From Gnetum montanum (taxonomy: Eukaryota; Streptophyta; Gnetopsida; Gnetales; Gnetaceae), in the NCBI GenBank assembly GCA_015680685.1, contig MNCI01028318.1:237368-301367 (forward strand): a DNA stretch of 64,000 bases, written 5' to 3'. Positions 10,991 through 20,800 of this stretch are shown one piece after another. The number at the start of each line of letters is the position of its first letter. Positions within the stretch are counted from its first letter, which is position 1. Both the position numbers and the translations under genes were made by a program. The notes beneath the pieces are model-generated. The model searched no databases. It had not been told where the DNA came from and was given only the letters and a program-made list of their open reading frames with translations.

Positions 10991-11542
10991 TGATGAGTGG
11001 TGAGGTACCCCTACACTCAACAATATGAAATGAGCGTCACATGCATGATCCAGTTGAACTCTGCAAATGGACTAGTTGTGGCACCTAGACAGTTATCCTT
11101 AGGTCGCAGTTCGCTATCTTCCCACCTGGACTAGTATTGTATATCTGTCACGTATGGTTTAGTCTAGTGTGAGGTGTATGATGTGTTTCTAATCTATGCT
11201 ACTCTTGAAGGCAGTGGAAAATAATATTAACTAAGCTAAGCTAGGAGGAAAAGGGTAAGAAAATCTGATCTAGCCTAAGTGGGATGAGCAACCGATTCCT
11301 TGATCAACCGTACACATCTTGGACCTCGTGCATGACTACCAAGCGTAGATCCTAGGTGTGCCACTAGGATTAACAAGTGCAGATCCCAAATACACCACTG
11401 GGTTACCAAGCTTAGATCCTAGCTACACCACTGGTCTACTAAGTAGTCACACTTAAATGCTTGTAATCAAGTCGTACTCATTCCACATTCTAGGAGTTTA
11501 AGGGTGAGAGAGAGAAAATAGTAAATAACATTATATAAATAA

Positions 11543-11675
11543 NNNNNNNNNNNNNNNNNNNNNNNNNNNNNNNNNNNNNNNNNNNNNNNNNNNNNNNNNN
11601 NNNNNNNNNNNNNNNNNNNNNNNNNNNNNNNNNNNNNNNNNNNNNNNNNNNNNNNNNNNNNNNNNNNNNNNNNNN
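11543..11675. other. Assembly gap (133 N)
   Basis: The run lies inside the 3' LTR of element B. By comparison with the 5' LTR the missing part should hold the TATA box and R region. Confidence 0.99.
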
Positions 11676-11760
11676 CGCGGGGGATGCAATATCACGGCGG
11701 ACACGATATCACATACACGATATTGTAGCGAATGCGATATTACGTACGTGATATCGCGGC
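11676..11760 (-). promoter_or_regulatory. GATATC iteron cluster in 3' LTR of B
   Basis: Repeated AATATCACGG, CGATATCAC, CGATATTG, GCGATATTACGTACGTGATA and TCGCGG motifs. Same motif type as 19259-19335 and the internal block 15221-15290. Confidence 0.8.
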
Positions 11761-11782
11761 CTATGTGAATTGCATCTCATCA

Positions 11783-11797
11783 TACCCCCACGACTAA
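11783..11797 (-). promoter_or_regulatory. Polypurine tract of element B
   Basis: Minus-strand TTAGTCGTGGGGGTA ends exactly at the 3' LTR, the position expected for plus-strand priming. Confidence 0.75.
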
Positions 11798-11953
11798 ATA
11801 AAAACTCGTCCTCAAGTTACAAGGAGAACAAGCTTCATTTATTACATAGTGGATAGGTATGGGATTATTAACTAGAAAAATAAATGGAATAATGTTGTAG
11901 TGTGGGAAGATACAACACAGAGAAAAAATACTACAACTACAAAAATGTGGAAC

Positions 11954-14734
11954 TCATGTAGTTCCTGGTGGCGGTGGCTCCTCCATGGGTGCTTTCCCCT
12001 TGTCACGTGCTCCAAGCTTGGAAGGTTAATGATGCTGAAGAATGGCCTAGAGCTTCTCTACTTCAGTTTGAGGGTCCTATTCCATCCATGCTAATGCTCT
12101 GATGTTTGACGGAGTCGGCACCTTCCATAGATAGGGTAGTTGCGGAAACATCTAATTAGCTTTGACATACCATGCCGCAAACACCCATCGTTCCTCTTCA
12201 TAGGCTCTGGCTTTGTCTTTGTATTCATGAAGCTCTGTTAGTCATTGAGCCAAGTCAGTTGCAACATCTTTCTGTCATTGGTAGCTTTCTTTTACCACCG
12301 CAAGTTCAGAATTTGCGACATCTAGTTTCTTAGCCAACTTCTTGTGCTCTGCAAATTCTGCTTCATATTTAATGTGGGTGGAAGCTACTTTCTTCTCGAG
12401 CTCTAACCTCGGGCACCCTGCTATTAACATGGCCAGGTTAGCATATCTAAGGTTTACCAACTACATGTATTCAGTCAAGTCTTGGATCTGCAGGTCTTGG
12501 TTCTTAATTTTCGCTTGGTGGGTGAAGGCGTAACTTTCCTATATGTCCCTCCAATCAGTGTGCTGAGCATTGATGTTGTTGATTTGAGCCTTGGCCATAT
12601 GGATCTCCTTCTCCAGAATTTGTTTGTACATGTCCACCTGATCATAGAAATGCTCGTTCATCTTCTCGTGTCGTTTAGCCTCATTCTACCACGCGCTTAT
12701 CTCGATGGCTAATTTTTGGCGAACAACGTGTACCTCCTCCATTGAGAGGGTTTGATTTTCTCTAGCTAAACGGCTTACATCTTCATTGACACGAATGAAC
12801 TATTTTCGTAACTGATGAAAGTGTTCATCAAAAACATTCTTTTGTTTCTCCACATAAGTCAACCGAAGGTTATCTGCAACCAACTGCTTATTCTCTTCTT
12901 CTAAGGCCTTGAGTGCCTTAAGATGCGCATGGGTTTGCGCTTGTGCTGCGGAGGCATCCCAAGTGGCTGTCTCCTTTTTTTCTGCCACCTTCTTATTTTT
13001 TGCACTTAACTTTTTTAATTTCTCAGTTCTGAAATGTTCCAACCAGTCTGCAGCAACAAATTGCAAAGGATTCCGTTCTGTTGCTTGTAAGGCTACAAGC
13101 TGCTCTTGTAGTTTCTGCACTTCAAGTTTAGCATGCTTGCCCCTTACTTCAGATATGACCAGCTTCCCCTTTGTGGAAATGAGGTCTAATTGAATTGTTG
13201 TTACATCCTGGGGGATGTCAAACAAAGACGTCAAAACTTATCCTGTTTGAAGCAATTTGTCTAGTGCATCCTCATGTTCCGTAGCAGTCATTGAGGTTCC
13301 GATAACAGTTTGAGCATCCCGTGTTCCTGAAAGATCTGCCAGTGGCACAATAGGTACGTTAAAGGATTCTTTGATATAGTTAGCGACCACTTTAGTAGCT
13401 TCCGTGGCATCCTAGTGTTGCATGACCACCACAGTGGCCCCTTCACTAGTCTCTAACTACACTTGAAAATATGTTGCATTTCCAATGATCTATTGTGACC
13501 ATCTGCTTTTCCCTCCTCCTGTTTGGATGGATAATTCGCCCCTTGTGCAATCTAATGAAATAGTAGGCTGGTCGGCATCATTGATGATGTGGAAGAGGTT
13601 TGCATCATCACGAATTCCCCAAGTAACCATCTTGGTGATGGCCCTAAGATGGCTCATCGACGGTCTATAGTCTTTCGGCAGAGGCGGTTGATTTTGGCCT
13701 GTGCTAGGTCCTGCTTCTTGTTGTTGGCTGGGACCGACGGCTGGAGGTTGACTAGGTCCTGCAAGTTGAGTTGCAGGTGATCCAGTCATTTGTTCTTCTT
13801 CTTCATCTGGTCCCAGCTCTTGGCTAGTGCTCTTTCATGGAGCTGGCGCCTTTAATAACTCAACATAGGAAGCATTCTGGGCCTTTCGGAGGATGTCATT
13901 TTTGTATCCCCGAATACCAGCCCGTTGGCATAGTTTTTTGAGAAAAGGCAGTCCCATATTCCCTGACTTCCATTCTTCAAATCACCTTAGGATCTTTATC
14001 AAATATAGATGAGGAATGTTAGCTTTAGCCTTTTCCATCAACACTGCACATCCCCTTGCCGCATACGTAGATATTCTTTTCAAACCTTTTGTGGGGAAGA
14101 GGTGATAGGTTCCAATTTTGAAATAAACCCGCTCTTCTGTTGTTAGCTCACCAAAAGCTTTATCTCTACCATAAGCCTTCTCTAACCAATCCTTTCGCAC
14201 ATCAAGGTCTGATCAAGTAGATAACCGAGCAACATGGGGACCTAAATTCAGAAGGTTTAACACTTCCAAAATCACCTGTGCAAAAAAGTCTACTGTCACA
14301 CCACAAATGTTAACCGTGGTGCCTTGCTCTTTATTGTGCTAGAATAGGTATGTTTCACCTAAGTACCAGGTACTGCACTTAGAGAGGATAGGCCATAAGG
14401 GAGACCCTTTAAGATGATCCCTAACAGCCTTAGGAGAAAACTCTGCAAAAGGTTCAAAGTTAAGCTCCACGATCATCGTAGCAATTGTGGACTTTGTATG
14501 GATAGCCTGAACACATTTCAGAGGCAACATGAGTTTTTGTCTCAGTTCAGGCACAGCAGCAGCTCCTCTTTTTGCCTGTCCAAACCATCTTGTAGGAGGT
14601 TCTTCTTGATGGATGTTGAATGATTGCACTTCCTATTCTACATGTTGTCTGGTAGGGACCCATCTTCCACCTCTTCGAGGTTGTTTCGCTTCACCTTGAG
14701 CAGGACCCTCTCACTATGCATGTTTTGGGGCCAT
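11954..14734 (-). pseudogene. Accessory coiled-coil ORF of element B (926 codons, stop-ridden)
   Basis: One frame runs from ATG at 14734 to TGA at 11956-11954 without an evident frameshift, although about 20 internal stops interrupt it (mostly TAG, some TGA). Domains in order: a basic start; a globular region (codons about 40-260) with a WFGQAKRG segment and an FLKKLCQRAGI segment; a Pro/Gln-rich linker (codons about 315-350); a second globular segment; and a long Glu/Lys/Ala/Gln-rich coiled coil (codons about 500-850), ending KGKAPMEEPPPPGTT. The ATG follows TTGCAG, a possible splice acceptor. The LCxxAGI string and the globular-plus-coil layout recall the extra ORFs of Athila/Tat gypsy elements, but homology is unproven. 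It has its own promoter-like block at 15201-15290. Possible role: a DNA- or RNA-binding element factor; not an envelope protein, as no membrane segment is seen. Confidence 0.7.
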
Positions 14735-15013
14735 CTGCAATCACATAGGCCAAATGTTAGTAAGGTTGTTTTTAAAGTTAACTTATACCTTACTACATGT
14801 CTTTAATTAAAGATCTTATGTTATCATGTGATTGTGCCCAAAAATTATAATAATGGGTCCTATAACTTAGGTGGATTTCATTTTAATCTCCGAGTGTACC
14901 TAAGGTCATATGATTTTTGGCACAATTTTTCTAAGTGTTAGTATTAATTACCCTAATTGATGTCCTTTGGGCGATGAAAAATTTCAAAAAATTTAGGCAC
15001 TTTCCGCAAGTGT

Positions 15014-15035
15014 CCCTCCCCCATGACTAAACTGA
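15014..15035 (-). promoter_or_regulatory. Internal PPT-like motif
   Basis: Minus-strand TTTAGTCATGGGGGAGGG lies between the internal promoter-like block and the accessory ORF. It closely copies the LTR-adjacent PPT at 11783-11797. Confidence 0.5.
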
Positions 15036-15200
15036 ACACTCTAGGTTCAAGCAGGTTTAAACGGAATTAAAATCGGAGCACTAGCGCCCAAGATACGAGT
15101 GAAAAAACGAGGATCATGCAATCGCAAGTCATAGAGAAAAATTTCAAAAATTCCCCCCGCGTAAATGGCAAAATGATGCTAAGTGTTGTAGTGGGGGTTC

Positions 15201-15290
15201 CTATTTATAAGTAAATAGGACGTGATATCACGTACGTGATATCATGTGGGATGCAATATCGCGTACGCGATATCTCATCCCCAGTGATAT
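15201..15290 (-). promoter_or_regulatory. Internal promoter-like block upstream of accessory ORF
   Basis: Two GATATC dyads (15224-15243 and 15256-15274), each GATATC-N8-GATATC-like with an ACGTACGT or GCGTACGC centre, are followed 12-15 nt downstream (minus sense) by TATAAATAG at 15209-15201. The accessory ORF starts about 470 bp further on. The block has the same iterons, order and spacing class as the promoter in B's own LTR, but lies 4 kb away inside the element. This suggests a separate accessory transcript under common control; no transcript data were available. Confidence 0.7.
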
Positions 15291-16331
15291 GGGACACATG
15301 ACAAATACCGAATTTTTAAGGATTTTCCTAAAATTAATGGTGTAAAATGAGGACATGGGCAAGTATGAAGATATCCTAGGATAATTTCATTAATTCGAGA
15401 GGCACACTTAATGATAATGATGTGAATTTGAGCAATTAAAAATTTGGCAGTTATGAAGAAAAGGGAATGTAATGGTACATTGGAATGTTAAAATTTGAAG
15501 GGATAATAATAGGGAAATAAAATTATGAAAAAATTAAGCTGAGGGTAAGAAATTGTGTGTTTGAACTAGAGAATTAGTGAAGATTATGAAAAATTACGCA
15601 AGTGGATCCTCTCCAAAGCAGGTTTTAACCTATTATGCCTTTGTGTAACCACACTTAAAGTGTCCGTGGGTACTAGAAGGGTTAAATCTAATCCACACTA
15701 ACTCCACAAAACACACACATGTAAATATCACCAAAATGAGATGAAAATTCTATGCTACATGGGACATGAGCTACAATTACACAAATAGTGAGATGAGACA
15801 AAGTATAGAAAAGGATCGTAGAGATTGGGACATGAGGTAGCTCACCCAGGGCATAATGAATCCTGTGTGTAAAGCATGATTAATTTGTCATTAACCCATC
15901 GTTCCAAGATCAGGACCAAGTCCATCATTCTATCACTGACATCACATCATTTCATCCCATGATGAACAACTATGAGAGTACCATAACAACAAGGCGTATG
16001 ATCATTTGGCGTTGAGTACAAGGGAGGAGTGATTTTTGTTTTATGACACTTCTTTTTCTTTTCTTCTTCTTTTCCTTTTTTTTTTTACTTTACTAAATCC
16101 AAAGAAGCTGCCAACCTTTAGGCATGGGTGCATGTATTTCCAGTGGGACTCCCTAGAACAGCGTTTGATTTTTGAGTGCCCTTTTGATTACTCTTACTCC
16201 CATTTTTCATTAGATCTACAAGGATCTTAGTACAACCATATTGCATGATAACTCCCACAGGCGTCACCAAAGAGAATCCACAAGTCCCCTTGATGTCACA
16301 TCCTAATCATTCCCTCTTTGTCCGTCCTTCT
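15291..16331 (-). other. Spacer between gag and internal promoter (element B)
   Basis: No ORF of note. Parts at 15895-16020 and 16060-16340 align by eye with 21900-22330 of the old assembly, where this spacer follows the pol remnant. The region therefore corresponds to post-pol sequence. Confidence 0.55.
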
Positions 16332-16365
16332 TCATTCTGGATACAATGAACACAAAATTAATTTT

Positions 16366-16366
16366 N
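16366..16366. other. Single N at the gag/spacer junction
   Basis: Unlike the other single Ns, no flanking duplicate is evident. It sits where gag meets post-pol spacer, so the missing pol genes may reflect a join between non-adjacent contigs. Confidence 0.7.
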
Positions 16367-17097
16367 ATCCCCCATAACTAAATGGTTGAGTATGGCAAGG
16401 ATTAATAAATGGAAAATAAGGATCCTTGCATGTTGGAAGTATTGGAATCAGTCCATACTTATCCCCTTGGATTTCACACACTTCATAATAAGCATAGTGG
16501 GGCACTTCATACGATGTAGTTCCTGGATAATGAGTTGACCAACTATGATGTTTGTGACCGTTAGATGGTATGCAAGGATTAGTATGATGCCTCCCATGGT
16601 TGTGTTCATTAGGCCGTATGGTTGTTGGAGTGTTAGTTGATGGCCCTGATGAAGTTACATGTGGCATTGGGTTTGAAGGTAAGGGTACACCACATTGATG
16701 GACTTGTGCTGGGTTGGAAGATGTAGTGGCCTTAGAGTTATGTTGTCCCTTCGTACGGCCGTGTTTAAAGAAAGGACACCTTTGATGTTGAGGAGGCTTT
16801 TCACTGCTGTTAATAGCAGCAACACAAGTGTTGTTCGTGGATTGTTGCTATGGCACAAAAACCTTAGGAACAGTTGGTGGCACTGTGGAAGAAGCGAAAG
16901 GATGAGAATGTTGAAAGTTAGGAGGAATATAAGGTGCATAAGGTGGTGGTTGTGTTGGAGGTATGGGCTGATAGTATTGTGGAGAATGGTATTGTGGTGA
17001 GATAGAGCATGTTGGCCTAGTTGGAGAAATAGGGTGTTGAACGTGATAAGTGTTTAGATTTGGATAATATGAAGGATGCCTCCAGGCTAAGGGTGGA

Positions 17098-17114
17098 TTC
17101 CCCCACGACTAGGA
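17098..17114 (-). promoter_or_regulatory. PPT-like motif inside gag
   Basis: Minus-strand CCTAGTCGTGGGGGAAT. Element A has a matching ATCGTGGGGGATGCC at about 33020. Confidence 0.35.
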
Positions 17115-18445
17115 TTGTTTCCACTGTGATCGAACACAGTATCTATGTATGAACTCTGGATGTAACGTGTTTCCCTAGTGCTCATGTAGATGTAATAGTA
17201 TGGGGCATTGGCCCTCGGGGTGATCGTATAGGCATATGTTGTAGTTATATGTATGACTCGTAGTTGAGCGCTTATTCCCTTCATTCTTTCTTTTTGATTG
17301 TCTATTGTTTTGTCCTACTTCTTGGGTTGTCAAAACTCTATCTCCAATGATGTTGATATATTCTCCACACTTTTGATTTATCCATTCCAACATCTTATTG
17401 ATCTTTGCTTTAGCTTCTTCTAATGATTGTCGTATTGGCAAAGATGATGTTTCCACCTTGAGATTTGTTGATTTCTCCTTGTTATGATCATGGACCTTTG
17501 TTGAGTTAATATTTTGGTCCCATTGATGTTTTTCAATACTCTCCCATGTAGCTATTTCTCCTTCATCTTTTGCTACCCTTTGAATAAGCTCTTGGATTTG
17601 ATGGGTTTGTAGTTCGTATAGTTGACCTTGGGCATACGTTCCTAAGGTCTCTCTTGTTTCATTGCGTAGCCCATCAATGATATGGTACATTAGCCTTTCC
17701 TTGGAAACCCCATGGCCTGGACAGTTGTTTAACAATGCATAGTATCTTTCTAAGGCCATGCCCAAGGGTTCATGTTGTGCTTGTTTCCTTCCTTGGATTT
17801 GTTTCCTCAAGGCTGACACTCTTATGTAGGTTTGATATTTTTTGTTAAAGATCCTTACCATTGTTGACCAGCCTTGTATCGAATTTGGTTTTAACAATCT
17901 ATACCATACTTTTTATTGGCCAACAAGTGTCATAGGAAAGAGCTTAAGTTTTTGCCAATTGTTATCAATGTTATTCCATGTGCAGGCATCATAGAAGTCT
18001 AGTAAATATTGATGCGGATCTAAGTCATAGCCTCCTGAAAATTTGGGAAATTTGTTTAAATCGAGCCTGGGTAATCGGCTCTCTTTACAATGCCTATGTG
18101 AGATTCAAACAGCCTCTTGTATTTGCGTTAGGCTTGTAGTGGCCAGTGGGGGTTCATCATCATCGGGTAAGTTAGGCTTTCATGTATTATGATGACGTTG
18201 TTTTTCTTCATTCTTATAAGAAACTCCCACTTCAGGTTGTATACTCCAACCTTCATCGTCATATAGTTCGTTGGTTCCCCAATGAACTTCCTCACTAAGT
18301 GTGGCATTATTATTATCTTTTAGGAGAGGCATTGTTGTGTATGAATTTATGTGACTTTTTATAATTACTTATTTTTTTTAAGAGATATATCGTTAAGTTC
18401 TTTACAGCGACCTTGTATGATATAACTAATCTAGATAACTAGCAC

Positions 18446-18465
18446 CATCCCTAGCAATGGCGCCA
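18446..18465 (-). promoter_or_regulatory. Primer binding site, tRNA-Asp type (element B)
   Basis: Minus-strand TGGCGCCATTGCTAGGGATG directly follows the 5' LTR. It is nearly complementary to the 3' end of plant tRNA-Asp(GTC), the primer used by Athila-like and some other plant gypsy elements. Confidence 0.8.
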
Positions 18466-18466
18466 A

Positions 18467-19359
18467 TGATGAGTGGTGAGGTACCACTACACTCAACCAT
18501 ACGAAATGAGCATCGCATGCATGATCTGGTCAAACTCCACAGATGGACTAGTTGTGGCACCTAGACAGTTATCCTTAGGTTGTAGTTCGCAGTCTTCCCA
18601 CCTAGACTAGTATTGTATATTTGTCGCGTATGGTTTAGTCCAATGTGAGGTGTATGATGTGTTCCTAATCTATGCTACTCCTGAATGTAGTGGAAAATAA
18701 TATTAACTAAGCTAAGCTAGGAGGAAAAGGGTAAGAAAATCTAATCTAGCCTAAGTGCAATGAGCAACCGATTCCTTGATCAATCGTACACATCTTGGAC
18801 CTCATGTATGACTACCACTAGGACTACCAAGTGTAGATCCTAGGTGCACCACTATCATTACCAAGCGTAGATCCCAAATACGCCACTGGGTTACCAAGCG
18901 TAGATCCTAGCTACACCACTGGGCTACTAAGCAGTCACACTTAAATGCTCGTAATCAAGTCATACTCGTTCCACATTCTAGAAGTTTAAGGGTGAGAGAG
19001 AGAAAACAGTAAGTGACATTAAATAAATAAATAAATAACAAAGTGAATGCTGCAATGATGAAGTAATCTTGATCTTTATTGCCGGTCATGTGCGTGTCCT
19101 AGTACGGCACACTCGAATAAAGACACTGTACAATTACATTCACCACACTGTGGACAGACATGGGAAAAATAATCTAACTCTGGAGGGATCAAACTACCAG
19201 AGCTTCGCTACTTCTAACTTAGGATCCCCAAACAAGGGAATGCCTCTTCTTATTTATAGACATTGCGGTGGACTACGATATTGCATACGCGATATCGTAG
19301 GGAAGACGCGATATCACAGTGGATGTGATATCGGAGCCTATGTGAATCGCGTCTCATCA
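18467..19359 (-). mobile_element. 5' LTR of element B
   Basis: 893 bp with TGATGA (18467-18472) and TCATCA (19354-19359) termini. It contains the promoter block at 19251-19335 and direct repeats of an ACCAAGCGTAGATCC-type motif near 18835-18915 (repeated TAGATCCTAG and CACCACTGG strings). Confidence 0.9.
19251..19335 (-). promoter_or_regulatory. LTR promoter of element B: GATATC iterons and TATA box
   Basis: GATATT/GATATC cores lie near 19279, 19293, 19312 and 19329. The first pair is GATATT-N8-GATATC with a GCATACGC centre. TATAAATA (minus sense, 19258-19251) follows 18-20 nt downstream of the nearest iteron. Confidence 0.8.
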
Positions 19360-19364
19360 ACATG
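19360..19364. repeat. Target-site duplication ACATG (element B, right)
   Basis: Matches 10986-10990 exactly. Confidence 0.85.
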
Positions 19365-20800
19365 GATGTTCACCATTCTAGTGATGTTTGATACAACCAT
19401 TATAGGAGCATCTAATACTTTAGCCATCTTGTTAGCCACTACCTCTATTGTTATATCTTGGCATTTATGCTACATGACTAGGACAGTCACCTCCTTACCT
19501 TTCTCCAACCTGATAGAGAAGGTTGCAACATTTCCTAAAATTCTAGAAAATGTTTGTTCAAGAATGGACACCATGATCTCTCATGCACTTGGATTATATC
19601 TTGTGGATGCTTGGTTCCTTTGAGCTAAGAACAATAGGGTTGTTTCATGGTCTAGCCACCTGATGAACCTAGTGATCTTGTTAAGATGGCTCAAGGTTAA
19701 ATGGTAAATTGAAAACTCCCCATCACCTATTGAGTCTTGCTATTATTGCAACTACTACTCTTTAAGCTTTCTGGACCTTTCGGTAGTTTCAAGTACCTTT
19801 GGTGTAGTTTCTCCTTGGATGGTAATAGTGGTGGCCTCTAACTTAGCTGCTACCTTATCCTTCATCATCTCCTATCATGATGCAGTAGCAACATGGTGGA
19901 TAATGTCATTGGCATGGTGCACTATCCCTCCTTGATTGTACAATTTGTAAATGAGGCATGGAAAGAGGAGTGTCTTCCTTCCATTTTCATTTTCTGTAAA
20001 TCTCTTTTCAATCTCTAGATAAATGAGTTAGGAAAGGTTGACCAAAAAAATTTTGTTTAGAGTAGCACATGCTTAAGTGGAGAAGGCTATCACCTTATTA
20101 TGCCTCATCATTGGATTTAAGTGATAGGATGAAATCTTAAAATATGTGTGCTTTGCCTTTGTGAGTGCACTGTACTCCTTACAGTTCACTGCATAGCAAT
20201 GTTAGATCCAATTCTTCTTAGCTTTAAGGTCTACTTGTGTAGAAATTTCTGTCAATTTTGTTCTAGTGTAAGGTAATTCGAGGACCTCTTCAATGGCCTC
20301 AACTGAGTAGGAGATAATGATATCTTTAATCTTTAAAAATGTGTCTCCTTGTCAATTTTTCTGAATAGGTAAGTCTCCCCCATATACCATTCTCCACTAT
20401 TGGAGAGAATGGGCCACATGAGAGACCCTTGCAATTATGTACAAACTTCTTCTAATGCCAATTCCAAGAAGGATCCAAAGTTCAACTCTTGGAGAATGGA
20501 ACTCTAGACCTTATTGATTCTTATTTTCTTCAAGGAGACCTTCATGAGGATAACTTCAAGGTTAGGCCTTGGCCTAGGGACTTCATCCTACTTGGATTGG
20601 CCTATTTCTATAGTGAAAATCTATTGGAAAAATTCCACTCCAGGCTCCTCCCGAAGAGGTCCTGTTGTATGGGTCACTTTAGCTACTTGCTCCTAGGGTT
20701 GCTATGGTTATTTCTATTGTCCCCTTCCTCCCCTTGGTCAATTCTCCCTCAGTTGGGAAAGCCCTCTCATCTACAACCCTGACTTTGGTACTATCTATGA
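19365..20800 (-). pseudogene. Old accessory coiled-coil ORF, N-terminal half
   Basis: Continuation of 9597-10985 across element B. The block at 20370-20500 aligns by eye with 14345-14500 of B (both include a GGCCAYA...GGGAGACCCTT-type string), and 20560-20680 falls in the N-terminal part. Frames are heavily broken. The apparent plus-strand ORFs here (19069-19623, 20489-20782) are antisense shadows. Confidence 0.5.

Larger units (their letters stand above)
10991..11782 (-). mobile_element. 3' LTR of element B (with sequence gap)
   Basis: The left half aligns closely by eye with 18467-19010 of the 5' LTR. The 133-base gap removes the TATA region. The right end carries the GATATC iterons (11676-11760) and TCATCA at 11777-11782. 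Confidence 0.9.
16332..18332 (-). pseudogene. gag: gag of element B
   Basis: A single minus-strand frame from ATG 18332 to a stop at 16332 (about 667 codons), broken by roughly six in-frame stops. The Gag core is clear: an FPKFSGGYDLDPHQYL segment, then the WY-R-L-L-K...SIQGWSTM stretch of the retrotransposon Gag family (about 18050-17820), then the conserved NETRETLGTYAQGQL block shared with A (minus strand, near 17650). A degenerate Cys/His motif (CLYDHPEGQCP) stands where the zinc knuckle should be. The C-terminus is Pro/Tyr/His-rich. Gag would form the particle and bind RNA. The last codons span the N at 16366. Confidence 0.85.
10991..19359 (-). mobile_element. Element B: gypsy-type LTR element with gag and accessory ORF, no pol
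   Basis: An LTR retrotransposon on the minus strand, bounded by TGATGA and TCATCA and by the 5-bp duplication ACATG. Order in its own sense: 5' LTR (19359-18467), tRNA-Asp-type PBS, gag (18332-16332), spacer, internal promoter-like block (15290-15201), accessory coiled-coil ORF (14734-11954), PPT (11797-11783), 3' LTR (11782-10991). Protease, RT, RNase H and integrase are absent, so it could only have moved with help from a related element. The pol loss coincides with an unexplained N at 16366 and may partly be an assembly effect. It is inserted in the accessory ORF of an older relative. Confidence 0.9.

Noticed and set aside
12909-13193. Cys/Phe-rich plus-strand ORF
   Set aside because: Antisense shadow of the Glu/Lys-rich coiled-coil frame.
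11954-14734. Envelope-like protein
   Set aside because: No signal peptide or membrane segments; the composition is that of a globular domain plus coiled coil.
19069-19623. 184-codon plus-strand ORF
   Set aside because: It runs antisense across the 5' LTR of element B, its target-site duplication and the old accessory ORF; these minus-strand features explain it.
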